DNA of 64,000 nt from Paraburkholderia hiiakae. Lineage in GTDB: Bacteria > Pseudomonadota > Gammaproteobacteria > Burkholderiales > Burkholderiaceae. Positions 24,782 through 34,375 of the stretch are shown in pieces. Where the stretch lies: NCBI RefSeq assembly GCF_904848665.1, contig NZ_CAJHCQ010000007.1, positions 310,001 through 374,000 on the forward strand. Direction: 5' to 3'. The notes below the pieces were generated by a model that worked only from the letters and a program-made list of their open reading frames with translations, was not told the origin of the DNA and made no database searches. How positions within the stretch are numbered: position 1 is the stretch's first letter; every line of letters starts with the position of its first letter. The position numbers were made by a program, and so were the translations under genes.

Positions 24782-26401
24782 TTAACGCTTGAGCGCCGCA
24801 CGGGCGCGCGCGATCAGCGCGGCTGTGGACGAATCGTGCGCCTTCACATTGCCGCTTGCCGCGTTCAGGTCGGCTTCGACCACCTTGCCGAGGATCTTGC
24901 CGAGTTCCACGCCCCACTGGTCGAACGGATTGATGTCCCACACGGAAGCCTGCACGAGCACCTTGTGCTCATACAGCGCGATGATCGCGCCGAGCGAGCG
25001 CGCGGTAAGCGCGTCGACGAGCAGCGTGGTGGTCGGCCGGTTGCCGGGGAACATGATGTGCGGCACGAGTTCGGGCTTGTCCGGGCCCGCGATCTTGCGC
25101 GCTTCTTCCTCGGTACGGCCAAGCATCAGCGCCTCGCTCTGCGCAAAGCAGTTCGCGAGCAGCTTCGGATGATGGTCGGCCAGCGGATGCTCGGGCGTGA
25201 GCACGGCGATGAAGTCGATCGGTACGATCGTCGTGCCCTGGTGCAGCATCTGGAAGAACGCGTGCTGGCCGTTCGTGCCGGGCTCGCCCCAGGTGATCGC
25301 CGAGGTCGAGTAATCGACAAACTTGCCGTCGAGGCGCGCCGACTTGCCGTTGCTCTCCATTTCGAGTTGCTGGAGATACGAGGGCAGGAAGTGCAACGCT
25401 TCGGAATAGGGCGCGACGAGATAGCTCTGGGAGCCGAAGAAGTTGCGATACCAGACGCCGATCATGCCGAGCAGCACGGGCAGGTTTTTCTCGAGCGGCG
25501 CTTCGCGGAAGTGCTTGTCCATGTCGTGCGCGCCGGCGAGCAATTCGTCGAACTGCTGCGGCCCGATGGCGATCATGATCGAGAGGCCCACGGCCGACCA
25601 CAGCGAATAGCGGCCACCGACCCAGTCCCACATCTCGAACACGTTCTCTCTGGCGATGCCGAACTTCACGACTTCGGTGGGGTTGGCCGAGACGCCAACG
25701 AAGTGCTTCGCGAGTTCGCTTTCCGGGCAGCCGTGCTTGACGAACCAGTCGCGCATGGACAGCGCGTTGGTCATGGTTTCGAGCGTCGTGAACGTTTTCG
25801 AAACGATGATCGCAAGCGTCTCTTCCGGGTCGATGTCTTCGATCGTGCGCCACAGGTCAGCGCCGTCGACGTTCGAGACGAAGTGCGAGGTGATCTCGGG
25901 CAGTTCGAGATGCTTGAGCGCGTGCACGACCATCTTCGGCCCGAGGTCCGAGCCGCCGATGCCGATGTTCACGACGTGGCGAATGCGCTTGCCGGTGTAT
26001 CCGGTCCATGCGCCGCTGCGCACGGCGTCGGCGAATTTCGCCATTTTCGCGCGCTCGGCGAGGATCTGCGCGTGGAACGGGGCGTCGGCCTCGGTGGCGC
26101 GCAAGGCAGTGTGCAGTGCCGCGCGGCCTTCGGTCGGGTTGACGACTTCGCCCTTGAACATCGCATCGCGGCGCGCTTCCACGCCGGCCTCGCGGGCGAG
26201 CTGCACGAGCAGCTTGAGCGTGGCGTCGGTGATGCGGTTCTTCGAGAAGTCGGCGCCGAGACCGGCGCCTGCGTACGTGAAGCGTTCGGCGCGCGTCGGC
26301 GCAGGGTCGTTGGCGGGAGCGAACCAGTCGCGCAGCTTTTCGTCGCGGATCTGTTCGTAATGCGTCTGTAGCGCGGACCAGGCGGGGAGCGGATTCGTCA
26401 T
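24782..26401 (-). CDS. pgi: Glucose-6-phosphate isomerase
   Basis: Interconverts glucose 6-phosphate and fructose 6-phosphate in the cytoplasm. 539 aa, typical of the bacterial family. Visible motifs are VVNIGIGGSDLGPKM (sugar-phosphate binding, about 145-160), the PGI signature around WGEPGTNGQHAFFQMLHQGTT with catalytic His near the QMLHQG segment, and a C-terminal helix with GVELGKILGKVV. Start ATG 26401 gives MTNPLPAWSALQTHYEQI, in line with homologues. It is monocistronic by layout: a convergent neighbour downstream and 254 bp upstream in which I see no structure. Confidence 0.97.
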   Translation of the reverse strand: MTNPLPAWSALQTHYEQIRDEKLRDWFAPANDPAPTRAERFTYAGAGLGADFSKNRITDATLKLLVQLAREAGVEARRDAMFKGEVVNPTEGRAALHTALRATEADAPFHAQILAERAKMAKFADAVRSGAWTGYTGKRIRHVVNIGIGGSDLGPKMVVHALKHLELPEITSHFVSNVDGADLWRTIEDIDPEETLAIIVSKTFTTLETMTNALSMRDWFVKHGCPESELAKHFVGVSANPTEVVKFGIARENVFEMWDWVGGRYSLWSAVGLSIMIAIGPQQFDELLAGAHDMDKHFREAPLEKNLPVLLGMIGVWYRNFFGSQSYLVAPYSEALHFLPSYLQQLEMESNGKSARLDGKFVDYSTSAITWGEPGTNGQHAFFQMLHQGTTIVPIDFIAVLTPEHPLADHHPKLLANCFAQSEALMLGRTEEEARKIAGPDKPELVPHIMFPGNRPTTTLLVDALTARSLGAIIALYEHKVLVQASVWDINPFDQWGVELGKILGKVVEADLNAASGNVKAHDSSTAALIARARAALKR

Positions 26402-26655
26402 GTTCGTCTAGCGAGGGATCACGAATGGAGGGCGGCAGGTGCGGCTCGCCGGTCAGGCCGAACACGCGCTTCGCATGCCGCGGGGAAGCACGGGCCGCCT
26501 CCGGTGAGAGACGGCGTGCGGAGGATCAGTATAGCGGCCTCGGGCGACACTGCGCAGCGTTGTGGCGCTTGCGGCGGCAACGCGCGCGAGAGGTGGGTCA
26601 AACGTCGTGGTAAAGCAAGCTGCGTGCCGCGCGAGCGAACGTGCGGCGTGCGGCT

Positions 26656-28248
26656 TCAGGCTGCGTAGCTCGGCGCGTAGAAGAGCCGGTTCATGAGCTT
26701 GCGCACCACTGGCGCGAGCTCGCCCGCGGTGAGGCCCGCGGGGCCATCGCCTTGTGCGCACAGCGTGTCGGCGGCGAGGCCGTGCAGATAGACGCCCGCG
26801 AGCGCCGCCTCGTAAGGCGGCAGGCGCTGGGCCAGCAGCGCGCCGATCATGCCGCCGAGCACGTCGCCGGTGCCGCCCGTGGCGAGGCCTGCATTCCCGG
26901 TGGGATTGACGGCGACGCGTCCGTCTGGCGCAGCGATCACGGTGCCGCTGCCCTTGAGCACCGCGACAGCCGCATAGCGGGCGGCGAGTGTTCGCGCTGC
27001 GGCCAGACGGTCGCGCTGCACTGCTGCGGTGTCGCAGCCGAGCAGCCGCGCCGCTTCGAGCGGGTGCGGCGTGAGCACGCAGGGCGCCCCGCGCGCGGTG
27101 GCCGACTGCGCGACGTGTGCCGCCAGCGCCTCGTCGCGCGCGACGAGATTGAGCGCGTCGGCATCGAACAGCACGGGGGCCCGAAGGCGCAGGATGGCAT
27201 CCACGAGCTGCCGTGCGGACGCGCTGCCGCCCATTCCGCATCCCGCCGCCACGGCGTCCGTCGCATCGAGTGCGAGCCGGGCCGCCGCGTGCAGCATAAG
27301 TTCGGGGTGCGGGGGGTCGTAGGGCGGCGCGTCGCTGCCGAGAAAGCCCACGTGAACCTTGCCCGCGCCGGTGAGGAGCGCCGCGCGCGCCGCGAGAATT
27401 GGCGCGCCGCACATACCCGTGTCGCCGCCCACGACGGCCAGCGTGCCGAACGTGCCCTTATGCGTGCCGAAGTCGCGTGCGGGCAGCGCGGCGACGAAGA
27501 GCGACGGTGCGTTCAGACGCACCGCGCCCGGCGTGTCTTCGGTGTCGATGCCGATCGGCGCGATCGCGACGCTGCCCGCGTAGTCGCGCCCGACACCCGT
27601 GTACAGGCCGGGCTTGGCGGCGATGAAGGTCACGGTATGTGTCGCGCGCACGGCGGGGCCGCTGCCGACCACGTTGCCCGTGTCGCTGTCGAGGCCGCTC
27701 GGCACGTCGAGCGAGAGCACGTGGCCATGGCTGCGCGCGCGCGCCGACAGCCTTTCGGCGAGTTCGGCGAACACGCCTTCGAGTCCGCGCGCGAGACCGA
27801 TGCCGAACATCCCGTCGACGAGCCAGCCGTAAGCGTCGAACGACGCCGGCACGGACGAGGCAATGTGCACACCCGCCGCGCGCGCCTCGGCGAGCGCCCA
27901 GCGCGCGTCGTCGGGCTTGACCTCGACTGGCATGCAGACTTCCACCGCGACGCCCGCGCGATGCAGTTCGGTGGCGACGACGAGCGCGTCACCACCGTTG
28001 TTGCCGGGCCCGGCGGCGAACCAGACTGGCTTGTCGCTCGCCCACGAGGGCGCGTGCGCGAGTTGCTCGCGCAGGAAGTGCGCGGCGGCGGCGCCTGCGC
28101 GCGCCATGAGTGTGTGAGCAGGCAAAGCCGACTGCGCGGCGACTTCGGCCTCGCGCAGCGCTTCGACGGTAAGAAGCGGGACCGCACGATCGTGCGGATT
28201 GACGAGCACCGGTTGCCCGGCGCCAGAGGAGTGTGGAGTGTGCGTCAT
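26656..28248 (-). CDS. nnr: Bifunctional NAD(P)HX epimerase/dehydratase
   Basis: Repairs hydrated NADH and NADPH. The N-terminal epimerase domain (YjeF-N) has GPGNNGGDALVVA and LSLDVPSGLDSDTG. The C-terminal ATP- or ADP-dependent dehydratase has LTPHPLEAARLLG and the nucleotide-binding NPTGNAGLATGGTGDVLGGMIGALLAQ. At 530 aa from ATG 28248 it is a complete two-domain protein like E. coli Nnr (YjeF). An upstream in-frame extension to 28308 lacks homology. In enterics it sits beside tsaE; here its neighbours are pgi and a DadA-like oxidase. Confidence 0.94.
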   Translation of the reverse strand: MTHTPHSSGAGQPVLVNPHDRAVPLLTVEALREAEVAAQSALPAHTLMARAGAAAAHFLREQLAHAPSWASDKPVWFAAGPGNNGGDALVVATELHRAGVAVEVCMPVEVKPDDARWALAEARAAGVHIASSVPASFDAYGWLVDGMFGIGLARGLEGVFAELAERLSARARSHGHVLSLDVPSGLDSDTGNVVGSGPAVRATHTVTFIAAKPGLYTGVGRDYAGSVAIAPIGIDTEDTPGAVRLNAPSLFVAALPARDFGTHKGTFGTLAVVGGDTGMCGAPILAARAALLTGAGKVHVGFLGSDAPPYDPPHPELMLHAAARLALDATDAVAAGCGMGGSASARQLVDAILRLRAPVLFDADALNLVARDEALAAHVAQSATARGAPCVLTPHPLEAARLLGCDTAAVQRDRLAAARTLAARYAAVAVLKGSGTVIAAPDGRVAVNPTGNAGLATGGTGDVLGGMIGALLAQRLPPYEAALAGVYLHGLAADTLCAQGDGPAGLTAGELAPVVRKLMNRLFYAPSYAA

Positions 28249-28373
28249 GGCGATGCGGTCCTGAGAAGCGACATCGCAACGATACCCGAGCATGCCCTCA
28301 GACGGCACGCCTCAAGCGCGCGGCGGGCCGGCGCGGCGGCAAGGCAACGCCACACCGCACACACGTGCACCGC

Positions 28374-29669
28374 TCAATCGCGGCCCGGCCAGAGTGCCTT
28401 GATGGTATCGGCCGGCAGGTCTGGCGCCATATTGGAGATCTGCTGGGCGACGAGACGCGCAGAGCCGAGCGAAAGCGCCCAGCCCGCCGGGCCGTGGCCC
28501 GCGTTGACGAAGAGGCGCGGATGGCCCACGCTGCCGACCGCCGGCAGGCCGTCGGCGGAAAGCAGCTTCATGCCTTCCCACGCCAGCGCGGCCGAAATGC
28601 GAGCGGCGCCCGGCGCCCAGTCGCGCGACGCTTCGCCGAGCAGCGCGAGTGCGTCCTCGGTGAGCGCCTCGGGCAGTGCGTCATCGACTTCCTGCGCGCG
28701 CAGCAGCACGGCGGCACCCGATATGCGCAGCCGGTGATTCATACGCGCGACGGCGATGCGCTTGCCTGCATCGACGATTGTCGTTTGCGGCACGCATTCC
28801 TCATGCGCCACCGGCGAATTGAGCGTGTGCATACGCAGCGGATAGAACGGCATCTTGATGCCGAGCGGCGCGAGAAGCCGTGGCGTTTGCGCGCCAGCGG
28901 CGACGACGACGGCGTCGCCCGAGATCACCTCGACGTCGCGCGAGCGGCCCGCTTCGTGCGCAGGCGGCGCGAGTTCCACCGCCGCGCGCCGGTCTTCCAG
29001 GCGGATCGCACTGACTTCGCGGCTCGTTTCGAACTGCACGCCGCCCTGGGCGTCGAGCACCTGCTTGAGCAGCTTCACGAAGAGCGGGCAGTTGGCTACC
29101 CGGCCAGTCTCGAAATGCACGCCGCCCGCAAACGGCGGATCGGCGGGGATGACATGGTCGAAAGCCACGCATTCCGCGGGCGAAAGCGCGTGGTGGGGCG
29201 TCTCGAAGCGGCGCAGCAGTTCGAGGGCCGGTTGGGTGAGCGACCATTCATCGCTGCCGCGCACGAGATAGAGCAGGCCGTCGCGCTGCTCGTAGTCGAG
29301 CTGGAAGCGCGCGTCGATGTCGGCGAGCGCCGCTTGCGCGGACTCGATGAGCGGGCGCAAGAGCGCATAGCGCTCGGCGAACGCCTCGGAGCCGTGCAGC
29401 GTGGCGAGGCGCTTGACGAAGCCATGCGCCTGGCCGCGCCAGCCCGTCCTGCTGATCACGCCGCCGGACGATTGCCGGCCGTTGCGCAGGAAGGTTGGGC
29501 CGAACCAGACGTCGAGCGGCGTGGGCAGCGCGATGCCGCTGTGTCCGTAGGTCGCGCCTTGCGCAACGGTGGCGTGGCGTTCGATCACGCAGACGCGATG
29601 CCCGGCCGCGCGCAGCTGCCAGGCGGTAGCGATGCCGGCGATTCCGCCGCCGATGACGATGACATCCAT
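28374..29669 (-). CDS. FAD-dependent D-amino-acid dehydrogenase-like oxidoreductase (DadA family)
   Basis: 431 aa flavoprotein of the DAO superfamily. The dinucleotide fold starts at residue 2 with VIVIGGGIAGIATAWQL, followed by VIERH at the end of the second strand, and the C-terminal FAD segment is LFVNAGHGPAGWALSLGSARL. The pattern is that of DadA, which oxidises D-amino acids and passes electrons to the respiratory chain; GPTFLRNG and the region GISRTGWRG-like are also DadA-like. No alanine racemase or Lrp gene adjoins it, so its exact substrate is open and it is not necessarily the main DadA. The nnr gene starts 125 bp downstream on the same strand. Confidence 0.85.
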   Translation of the reverse strand: MDVIVIGGGIAGIATAWQLRAAGHRVCVIERHATVAQGATYGHSGIALPTPLDVWFGPTFLRNGRQSSGGVISRTGWRGQAHGFVKRLATLHGSEAFAERYALLRPLIESAQAALADIDARFQLDYEQRDGLLYLVRGSDEWSLTQPALELLRRFETPHHALSPAECVAFDHVIPADPPFAGGVHFETGRVANCPLFVKLLKQVLDAQGGVQFETSREVSAIRLEDRRAAVELAPPAHEAGRSRDVEVISGDAVVVAAGAQTPRLLAPLGIKMPFYPLRMHTLNSPVAHEECVPQTTIVDAGKRIAVARMNHRLRISGAAVLLRAQEVDDALPEALTEDALALLGEASRDWAPGAARISAALAWEGMKLLSADGLPAVGSVGHPRLFVNAGHGPAGWALSLGSARLVAQQISNMAPDLPADTIKALWPGRD

Positions 29670-30043
29670 GACGATACGATCTGCAGGCAGGTGACGCGCT
29701 TAGGTGAAGGGCGTCCTGCGAAGGTGGGGCGTGCGGCGCGCCGAAGCCATGCCCGGGTGCGCCGATCAGACGAAACGCGCAATCATAGCAGCGAAAGCGC
29801 CCGCATCGCCATGCACGAGGCCGGCGGCCAAGTGTGTTTCGCGTGACCGCCGGCGTCTTGCGAGTCAAGCCTTCGGCACGCTCCGGAACACGCGCCGATG
29901 CGCAAGGCATATCGCGAAATCGGCGGCATTCGCACACTGTTAGCGTTGCCGTCCCCCATGGCTATCCCCGTAAAGCGGCGGATTGCGCGCGCAAAGCCGG
30001 CTGCGGCACGGCCGCCAGGGCGGTCAGGACAGGCCTTCCGGGT

Positions 30044-30049
30044 TATAAT
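30044..30049 (+). promoter_or_regulatory. Candidate -10 box of purL
   Basis: A consensus TATAAT in a GC-rich context. At 17 bp upstream only CGGTCA is found as a -35, so activator help or a weak promoter is likely. The leader would be about 115 nt. Confidence 0.5.
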
Positions 30050-30132
30050 CGCGCTCTCCCTTCGCCTGACCGTCGCCATCCCCGCGCGACGCATCGCCAC
30101 CTTGCGACGTGTTTCGCGCGAGGCGAAGCCGC

Positions 30133-30162
30133 GACGCAACTCTGACGCAACCTCGACGCAAC
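30133..30162 (+). repeat. Three GACGCAAC direct repeats in the purL leader
   Basis: GACGCAAC starts at 30133, 30144 and 30155, an 11-bp period, ending 10 bp before the purL ATG. They occupy the place where a Shine-Dalgarno would normally be; no purine-rich site is visible. Confidence 0.55.
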
Positions 30163-30172
30163 GCCCCAGTCC

Positions 30173-33100
30173 ATGGCCCACTTCTCGTGTTTCCCCGGCG
30201 CTTCGGCCCTTTCCGACTTCCGTCAGACCCGCCTGCTCGAGACGCTTCAGCGTATCGACGCCAACATCGTCGGCGTGCACGGCCAGTATCTGCATTTCGT
30301 CAACTCGGCCACGCCGCTTACCCCTGACGACAGCGCGAAGATCGATGCGCTGATGCACTACGGCGCGCCGTTCGCGGCGCCGCAGGAGCGCGGCAGCGCG
30401 CTCACGTTCCTCGTCGTGCCGCGTTTCGGCACCGTGTCGCCGTGGGCGAGCAAAGCCACGGACATCGCGCATCATTGCGGCCTCGAGCAAGTGCGCCGCA
30501 TCGAGCGCGGCGTCGAGTACACCGTGGTGCTCAAGTCGGGCCTGCTCGGCGGCAAGAAGACGCTCTCGGAAGAGGCACACGCGGCCGTCGCCGCGGCGCT
30601 GCACGACCGCATGACGGAAAGCGTGGCGCCTTCGCGCGACGCGGCGCTGCACCTGTTCGACGAACTGCCGGCCCGCCCCATGCAGACGGTCGACGTATTG
30701 GGCCAAGGCCGTGCGGCTCTGGAAACGGCCAACGGCGAACTGGGCCTCGCGCTCGCCGATGATGAAATCGACTACCTCGTCGAGAACTTCACGAAACTCG
30801 AGCGCAACCCGACCGACGTCGAGTTGATGATGTTCGCGCAGGCCAACAGCGAGCACTGCCGCCACAAGATCTTCAACGCGAGCTGGACGATCGACGGTCA
30901 GGACCAGGATATGTCGCTCTTCGCGATGATCCGCAACACCGAGAAGATCAGCCCGCAGGGTACGATCGTCGCGTATTCGGACAACTCGTCGATCATGGAA
31001 GGCGCGGTCGCGGAGCGCTGGTTCCCGCGTAAGAACAACGCCGACGGTCAGCCGGGCGAGCAGTATGGCCGCCACACTGAGCTCACGCACACGCTGATGA
31101 AGGTGGAGACGCACAACCACCCCACGGCGATTTCGCCGTTCGCCGGCGCGGCCACCGGCTCGGGCGGCGAAATCCGCGACGAAGGCGCGACGGGCCGTGG
31201 TGCGCGTCCCAAAGCGGGTCTCACGGGCTTCACGGTCTCGAACCTCGATCTGCCCGACGCGCGCGAAGCATGGGAAGACGCTCGCGACGCGGCCGTGCCG
31301 CTCACGCTGCGCAATCCCGCCGACACGCAGGGCGCCTATGGCCGCCCGGACCGCATCGCTTCGCCGCTGCAGATCATGATCGACGGCCCGCTCGGCGGCG
31401 CCGCGTTCAACAACGAATTCGGCCGTCCGAACCTCGGCGGCTACTTCCGCGCCTACGAGCAGAACGTCGCGGGCACCGTGCGCGGCTATCACAAGCCGAT
31501 CATGATCGCGGGCGGCATCGGCAACATCAGTGCGCAGCACACCCACAAGCACGACCTGCCGGCCGGCACGCTGCTGATCCAGATCGGCGGCCCGGGCATG
31601 CGCATCGGCATGGGCGGCGGCGCGGCCAGCTCGATGGCGACCGGCACGAACACCGCCGAACTCGACTTCGACTCGGTTCAGCGCGGCAATCCCGAAATCG
31701 AGCGGCGTGCGCAGGAAGTCATCAACTCGTGCTGGCAACTGGGCGAGCGCAATCCGATCCTGAGCATTCACGACGTGGGCGCGGGCGGTCTTTCGAACGC
31801 CTTCCCGGAACTCGTCGACGGCGCGGACAAGGGCGCGCGCTTCGAACTGCGCAACGTGCAGCTCGAAGAGTCGGGGCTTTCGCCGCGTGAAATCTGGTCG
31901 AACGAATCGCAGGAGCGCTATGTTCTTGCGATCGCGCCCGCCGATCTGGCGGAGTTCGAGGCGATCTGCGAGCGTGAGCGCTGCCCGTTCGCCGTCGTGG
32001 GCGTCGCGACCGACGCGCGCGACCTGAAGCTCATCGACACCGACGAGCACGCGCTCGCGGCCAACGGCGGCCACCAGCCGGTCGACATGCCGATGGACAT
32101 CCTGCTCGGCAAGCCGCCGCGCATGCATCGCAACGTCGAGCACGCGGGTGTGCCGCTCGCGCCGGTCGAAGTCACGGGCGTTTCGCTCGACGAAGTCGCG
32201 AAGAGCGTGCTGCGTCACCCGACCGTGGGCAGCAAGTCGTTCCTCATCACCATCGGCGACCGCTCGGTGGGCGGCACGACCGTGCGCGACCAGATGGTCG
32301 GCCCGTGGCAGGTGCCGGTCGCCGACTGCGCGATCACCGCGCTCGATTACGCCGGCTACAAGGGCGAAGCGATGACGATTGCCGAGCGCACGCCGCTCGC
32401 CGTGATCGACGCGCCCGCATCGGGTCGTATGGCCGTGGGCGAGGCGATCACCAATATCGCGAGCGCACCGATCCTGTCGCTCGACAAGCTCAAGCTCTCG
32501 GCGAACTGGATGGCCGCGTGCGGCGCACCGGGCGAAGACGCGGCGCTGTACGACACCGTGAAGGCAATCGGCATGGAACTGTGCCCGGCGCTTGGCATCG
32601 GCATTCCGGTGGGCAAGGATTCGCTCTCCATGCGCACGAAGTGGAACGAGGAAGGCGTGGCGAAGGAAGTGGTCGCGCCGGTTTCGCTCATCATCTCGGC
32701 GTTCGCACCGGTCGACGACGTGCGCCGCCATCTCACGCCGCAACTGCGCCGCGCCGACGAAGTGGGCGAGTCGGTCCTGATCGCAATCGATCTGGGCCGC
32801 GGCAAGAACCGCATGGGCGGCAGCATCTTCGCGCAGGTCACGCAGCAGGTGGGCGACGCGGTGCCCGACGTGGACGACGCCGAGGACCTCAAGCAGTTCT
32901 TCACGGCCATCCAGCAACTGAACGCGAACGAGCAACTGCTCGCTTACCACGACCGCTCGGACGGCGGGCTGTGGGCAACGGTCTGTGAAATGGCCTTCGC
33001 GGGCCACACGGGCGTGTCGCTGAATGTGGACATGCTCACGCTCGACAGCGAGCACGAGTCCGATTACGGCGACGCCAAGGACTGGACGAAGCAAACGAGC

Positions 33101-34249
33101 GGCCGCCGCGAAGACCGCACGCTGCGCGCGCTCTTCTCCGAAGAACTCGGTGCCGTGATCCAGGTGCCGGCACAGCAGCGCGATGCCGTGATGGCGGTGC
33201 TGCGCACGCACGGTCTGTCGGTCTGCTCGCACGTGATCGGCACGCTGAACCCGCGCGACTCAATCGAAATCTACCGTGACGCCAAGCGTATTTACGAAGC
33301 GCCGCGCGCCGAACTGCAGCGTGTGTGGGGCGAAGTGAGCTGGCGCATTGCGCGCCTGCGCGATAACCCCGCCTGCGCCGATTCCGAATACGACGCGCTT
33401 CTCGACGCCGCCGATCCGGGCATGCAGCCGCATCTGACGTTCGATCCGGCCGAGGACATCGCCGCGCCGTTCATCGGCAAGGGTGCGCGTCCGCGGGTGG
33501 CGATCCTGCGCGAGCAGGGCGTGAACTCGCATCTTGAAACCGCGTACGCGTTCGACCGCGCCGGCTTCGACGCGCACGACGTGCACATGAGCGACTTGCT
33601 CGAAGGCCGCGCCACGCTCGCCGACTTCGCGGGCGCGGTGGCCTGCGGCGGGTTCTCGTACGGCGACGTGCTGGGCGCGGGCGAAGGCTGGGCCAAAACG
33701 ATCCGCTTCAACGCGAAGCTCGCGGACATGTTCGCGGCGTTCTTCGCGCGTCAGGACACGTTCGCGCTCGGCATCTGCAACGGCTGCCAGATGATGTCGA
33801 GCCTCGCCTCGATGATCCCGGGCGCCGAAGCCTGGCCGAAGTTCACGCGCAACAAGTCGGAGCAGTTCGAAGCGCGTTTCTCGCTGGTGGAAGTGCAGAG
33901 CTCGCCGTCGATCTTCTTCAACGGCATGGAAGGCTCGCACATTCCGGTCGCGGTTGCGCACGGCGAAGGTTTCGCGGACTTCTCGCAGCAGGGCGACATT
34001 TCGAAGGTGGCCGTGGCGATGCGCTACGTCGACCATCGCGCCCAGGCCACGGAAGCTTACCCGTTCAACCCGAATGGCTCGCCGCAAGGCATCACGTCGG
34101 TCACGACGCCCGACGGCCGCTTCTCGGTGCTGATGCCGCACACCGAGCGCGTGCAGCGCACGGTGACGATGAGCTGGCACCCCGAAGCCTGGGGCGAAGC
34201 GAGCCCGTGGATGCGTGCGTTCCAGAACGCGCGCAAGTGGGTGGGCTGA
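30173..34249 (+). CDS. purL: Phosphoribosylformylglycinamidine synthase
   Basis: The large single-chain FGAM synthase of purine biosynthesis, converting FGAR, glutamine and ATP to FGAM. 1358 aa, the length of the proteobacterial fused form that needs no PurQ or PurS. After the N-terminal PurS-like domain, the synthetase part has QANSEHCRHKIF near 223 and VETHNHPTAISPFAGAATGSGGEIRDEGA near 311. The C-terminal glutaminase carries nucleophile Cys1202 in LGICNGCQ and His1336/Glu1338 in SWHPEAWG. ATG 30173 (MAHFSCFPGASALSDFR) matches relatives although no Shine-Dalgarno precedes it. It is followed by a strong terminator. Confidence 0.98.
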   Translation: MAHFSCFPGASALSDFRQTRLLETLQRIDANIVGVHGQYLHFVNSATPLTPDDSAKIDALMHYGAPFAAPQERGSALTFLVVPRFGTVSPWASKATDIAHHCGLEQVRRIERGVEYTVVLKSGLLGGKKTLSEEAHAAVAAALHDRMTESVAPSRDAALHLFDELPARPMQTVDVLGQGRAALETANGELGLALADDEIDYLVENFTKLERNPTDVELMMFAQANSEHCRHKIFNASWTIDGQDQDMSLFAMIRNTEKISPQGTIVAYSDNSSIMEGAVAERWFPRKNNADGQPGEQYGRHTELTHTLMKVETHNHPTAISPFAGAATGSGGEIRDEGATGRGARPKAGLTGFTVSNLDLPDAREAWEDARDAAVPLTLRNPADTQGAYGRPDRIASPLQIMIDGPLGGAAFNNEFGRPNLGGYFRAYEQNVAGTVRGYHKPIMIAGGIGNISAQHTHKHDLPAGTLLIQIGGPGMRIGMGGGAASSMATGTNTAELDFDSVQRGNPEIERRAQEVINSCWQLGERNPILSIHDVGAGGLSNAFPELVDGADKGARFELRNVQLEESGLSPREIWSNESQERYVLAIAPADLAEFEAICERERCPFAVVGVATDARDLKLIDTDEHALAANGGHQPVDMPMDILLGKPPRMHRNVEHAGVPLAPVEVTGVSLDEVAKSVLRHPTVGSKSFLITIGDRSVGGTTVRDQMVGPWQVPVADCAITALDYAGYKGEAMTIAERTPLAVIDAPASGRMAVGEAITNIASAPILSLDKLKLSANWMAACGAPGEDAALYDTVKAIGMELCPALGIGIPVGKDSLSMRTKWNEEGVAKEVVAPVSLIISAFAPVDDVRRHLTPQLRRADEVGESVLIAIDLGRGKNRMGGSIFAQVTQQVGDAVPDVDDAEDLKQFFTAIQQLNANEQLLAYHDRSDGGLWATVCEMAFAGHTGVSLNVDMLTLDSEHESDYGDAKDWTKQTSGRREDRTLRALFSEELGAVIQVPAQQRDAVMAVLRTHGLSVCSHVIGTLNPRDSIEIYRDAKRIYEAPRAELQRVWGEVSWRIARLRDNPACADSEYDALLDAADPGMQPHLTFDPAEDIAAPFIGKGARPRVAILREQGVNSHLETAYAFDRAGFDAHDVHMSDLLEGRATLADFAGAVACGGFSYGDVLGAGEGWAKTIRFNAKLADMFAAFFARQDTFALGICNGCQMMSSLASMIPGAEAWPKFTRNKSEQFEARFSLVEVQSSPSIFFNGMEGSHIPVAVAHGEGFADFSQQGDISKVAVAMRYVDHRAQATEAYPFNPNGSPQGITSVTTPDGRFSVLMPHTERVQRTVTMSWHPEAWGEASPWMRAFQNARKWVG

Positions 34250-34302
34250 CACGCTGACCGGACCGCGCGCGGACGTTTGACGCCAGGGGCACGCCCCGGC
34301 GG

Positions 34303-34347
34303 AAAACCCCGGCCATGCCTCCATTGCGAGTGCGGGCCGGGGTTTTT
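34303..34347 (+). terminator. Terminator after purL
   Basis: AAAACCCCGGCC (34303-34314) and GGCCGGGGTTTTT (34335-34347) with a 20-nt loop. Confidence 0.85.
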
Positions 34348-34375
34348 GCCTTTTGGCGCTGACCGGTGCGGGCTT

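Larger units (their letters stand above)
29670..30172. other. Intergenic leader region of purL
   Basis: 503 bp between divergent genes without a convincing gene. It contains the candidate purL -10 box at 30044 and the GACGCAAC triplet at 30133-30162. Open frames crossing it do not resemble proteins I know and match the codon-periodicity shadows seen elsewhere in this GC-rich DNA. Confidence 0.5.

Noticed and set aside
26641..28737. A 698-codon plus-strand frame opposite nnr and part of the dadA-like gene
   Set aside because: It spans two well-supported minus-strand genes, and its composition is that of a codon shadow.
29783..33232. An 1149-codon open frame on the minus strand opposite purL
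   Set aside because: It is antisense to the unmistakable PurL coding sequence. Its translation is an Arg/His/Val/Ala-rich composition typical of the complement of GC-biased codons, with no family resemblance.
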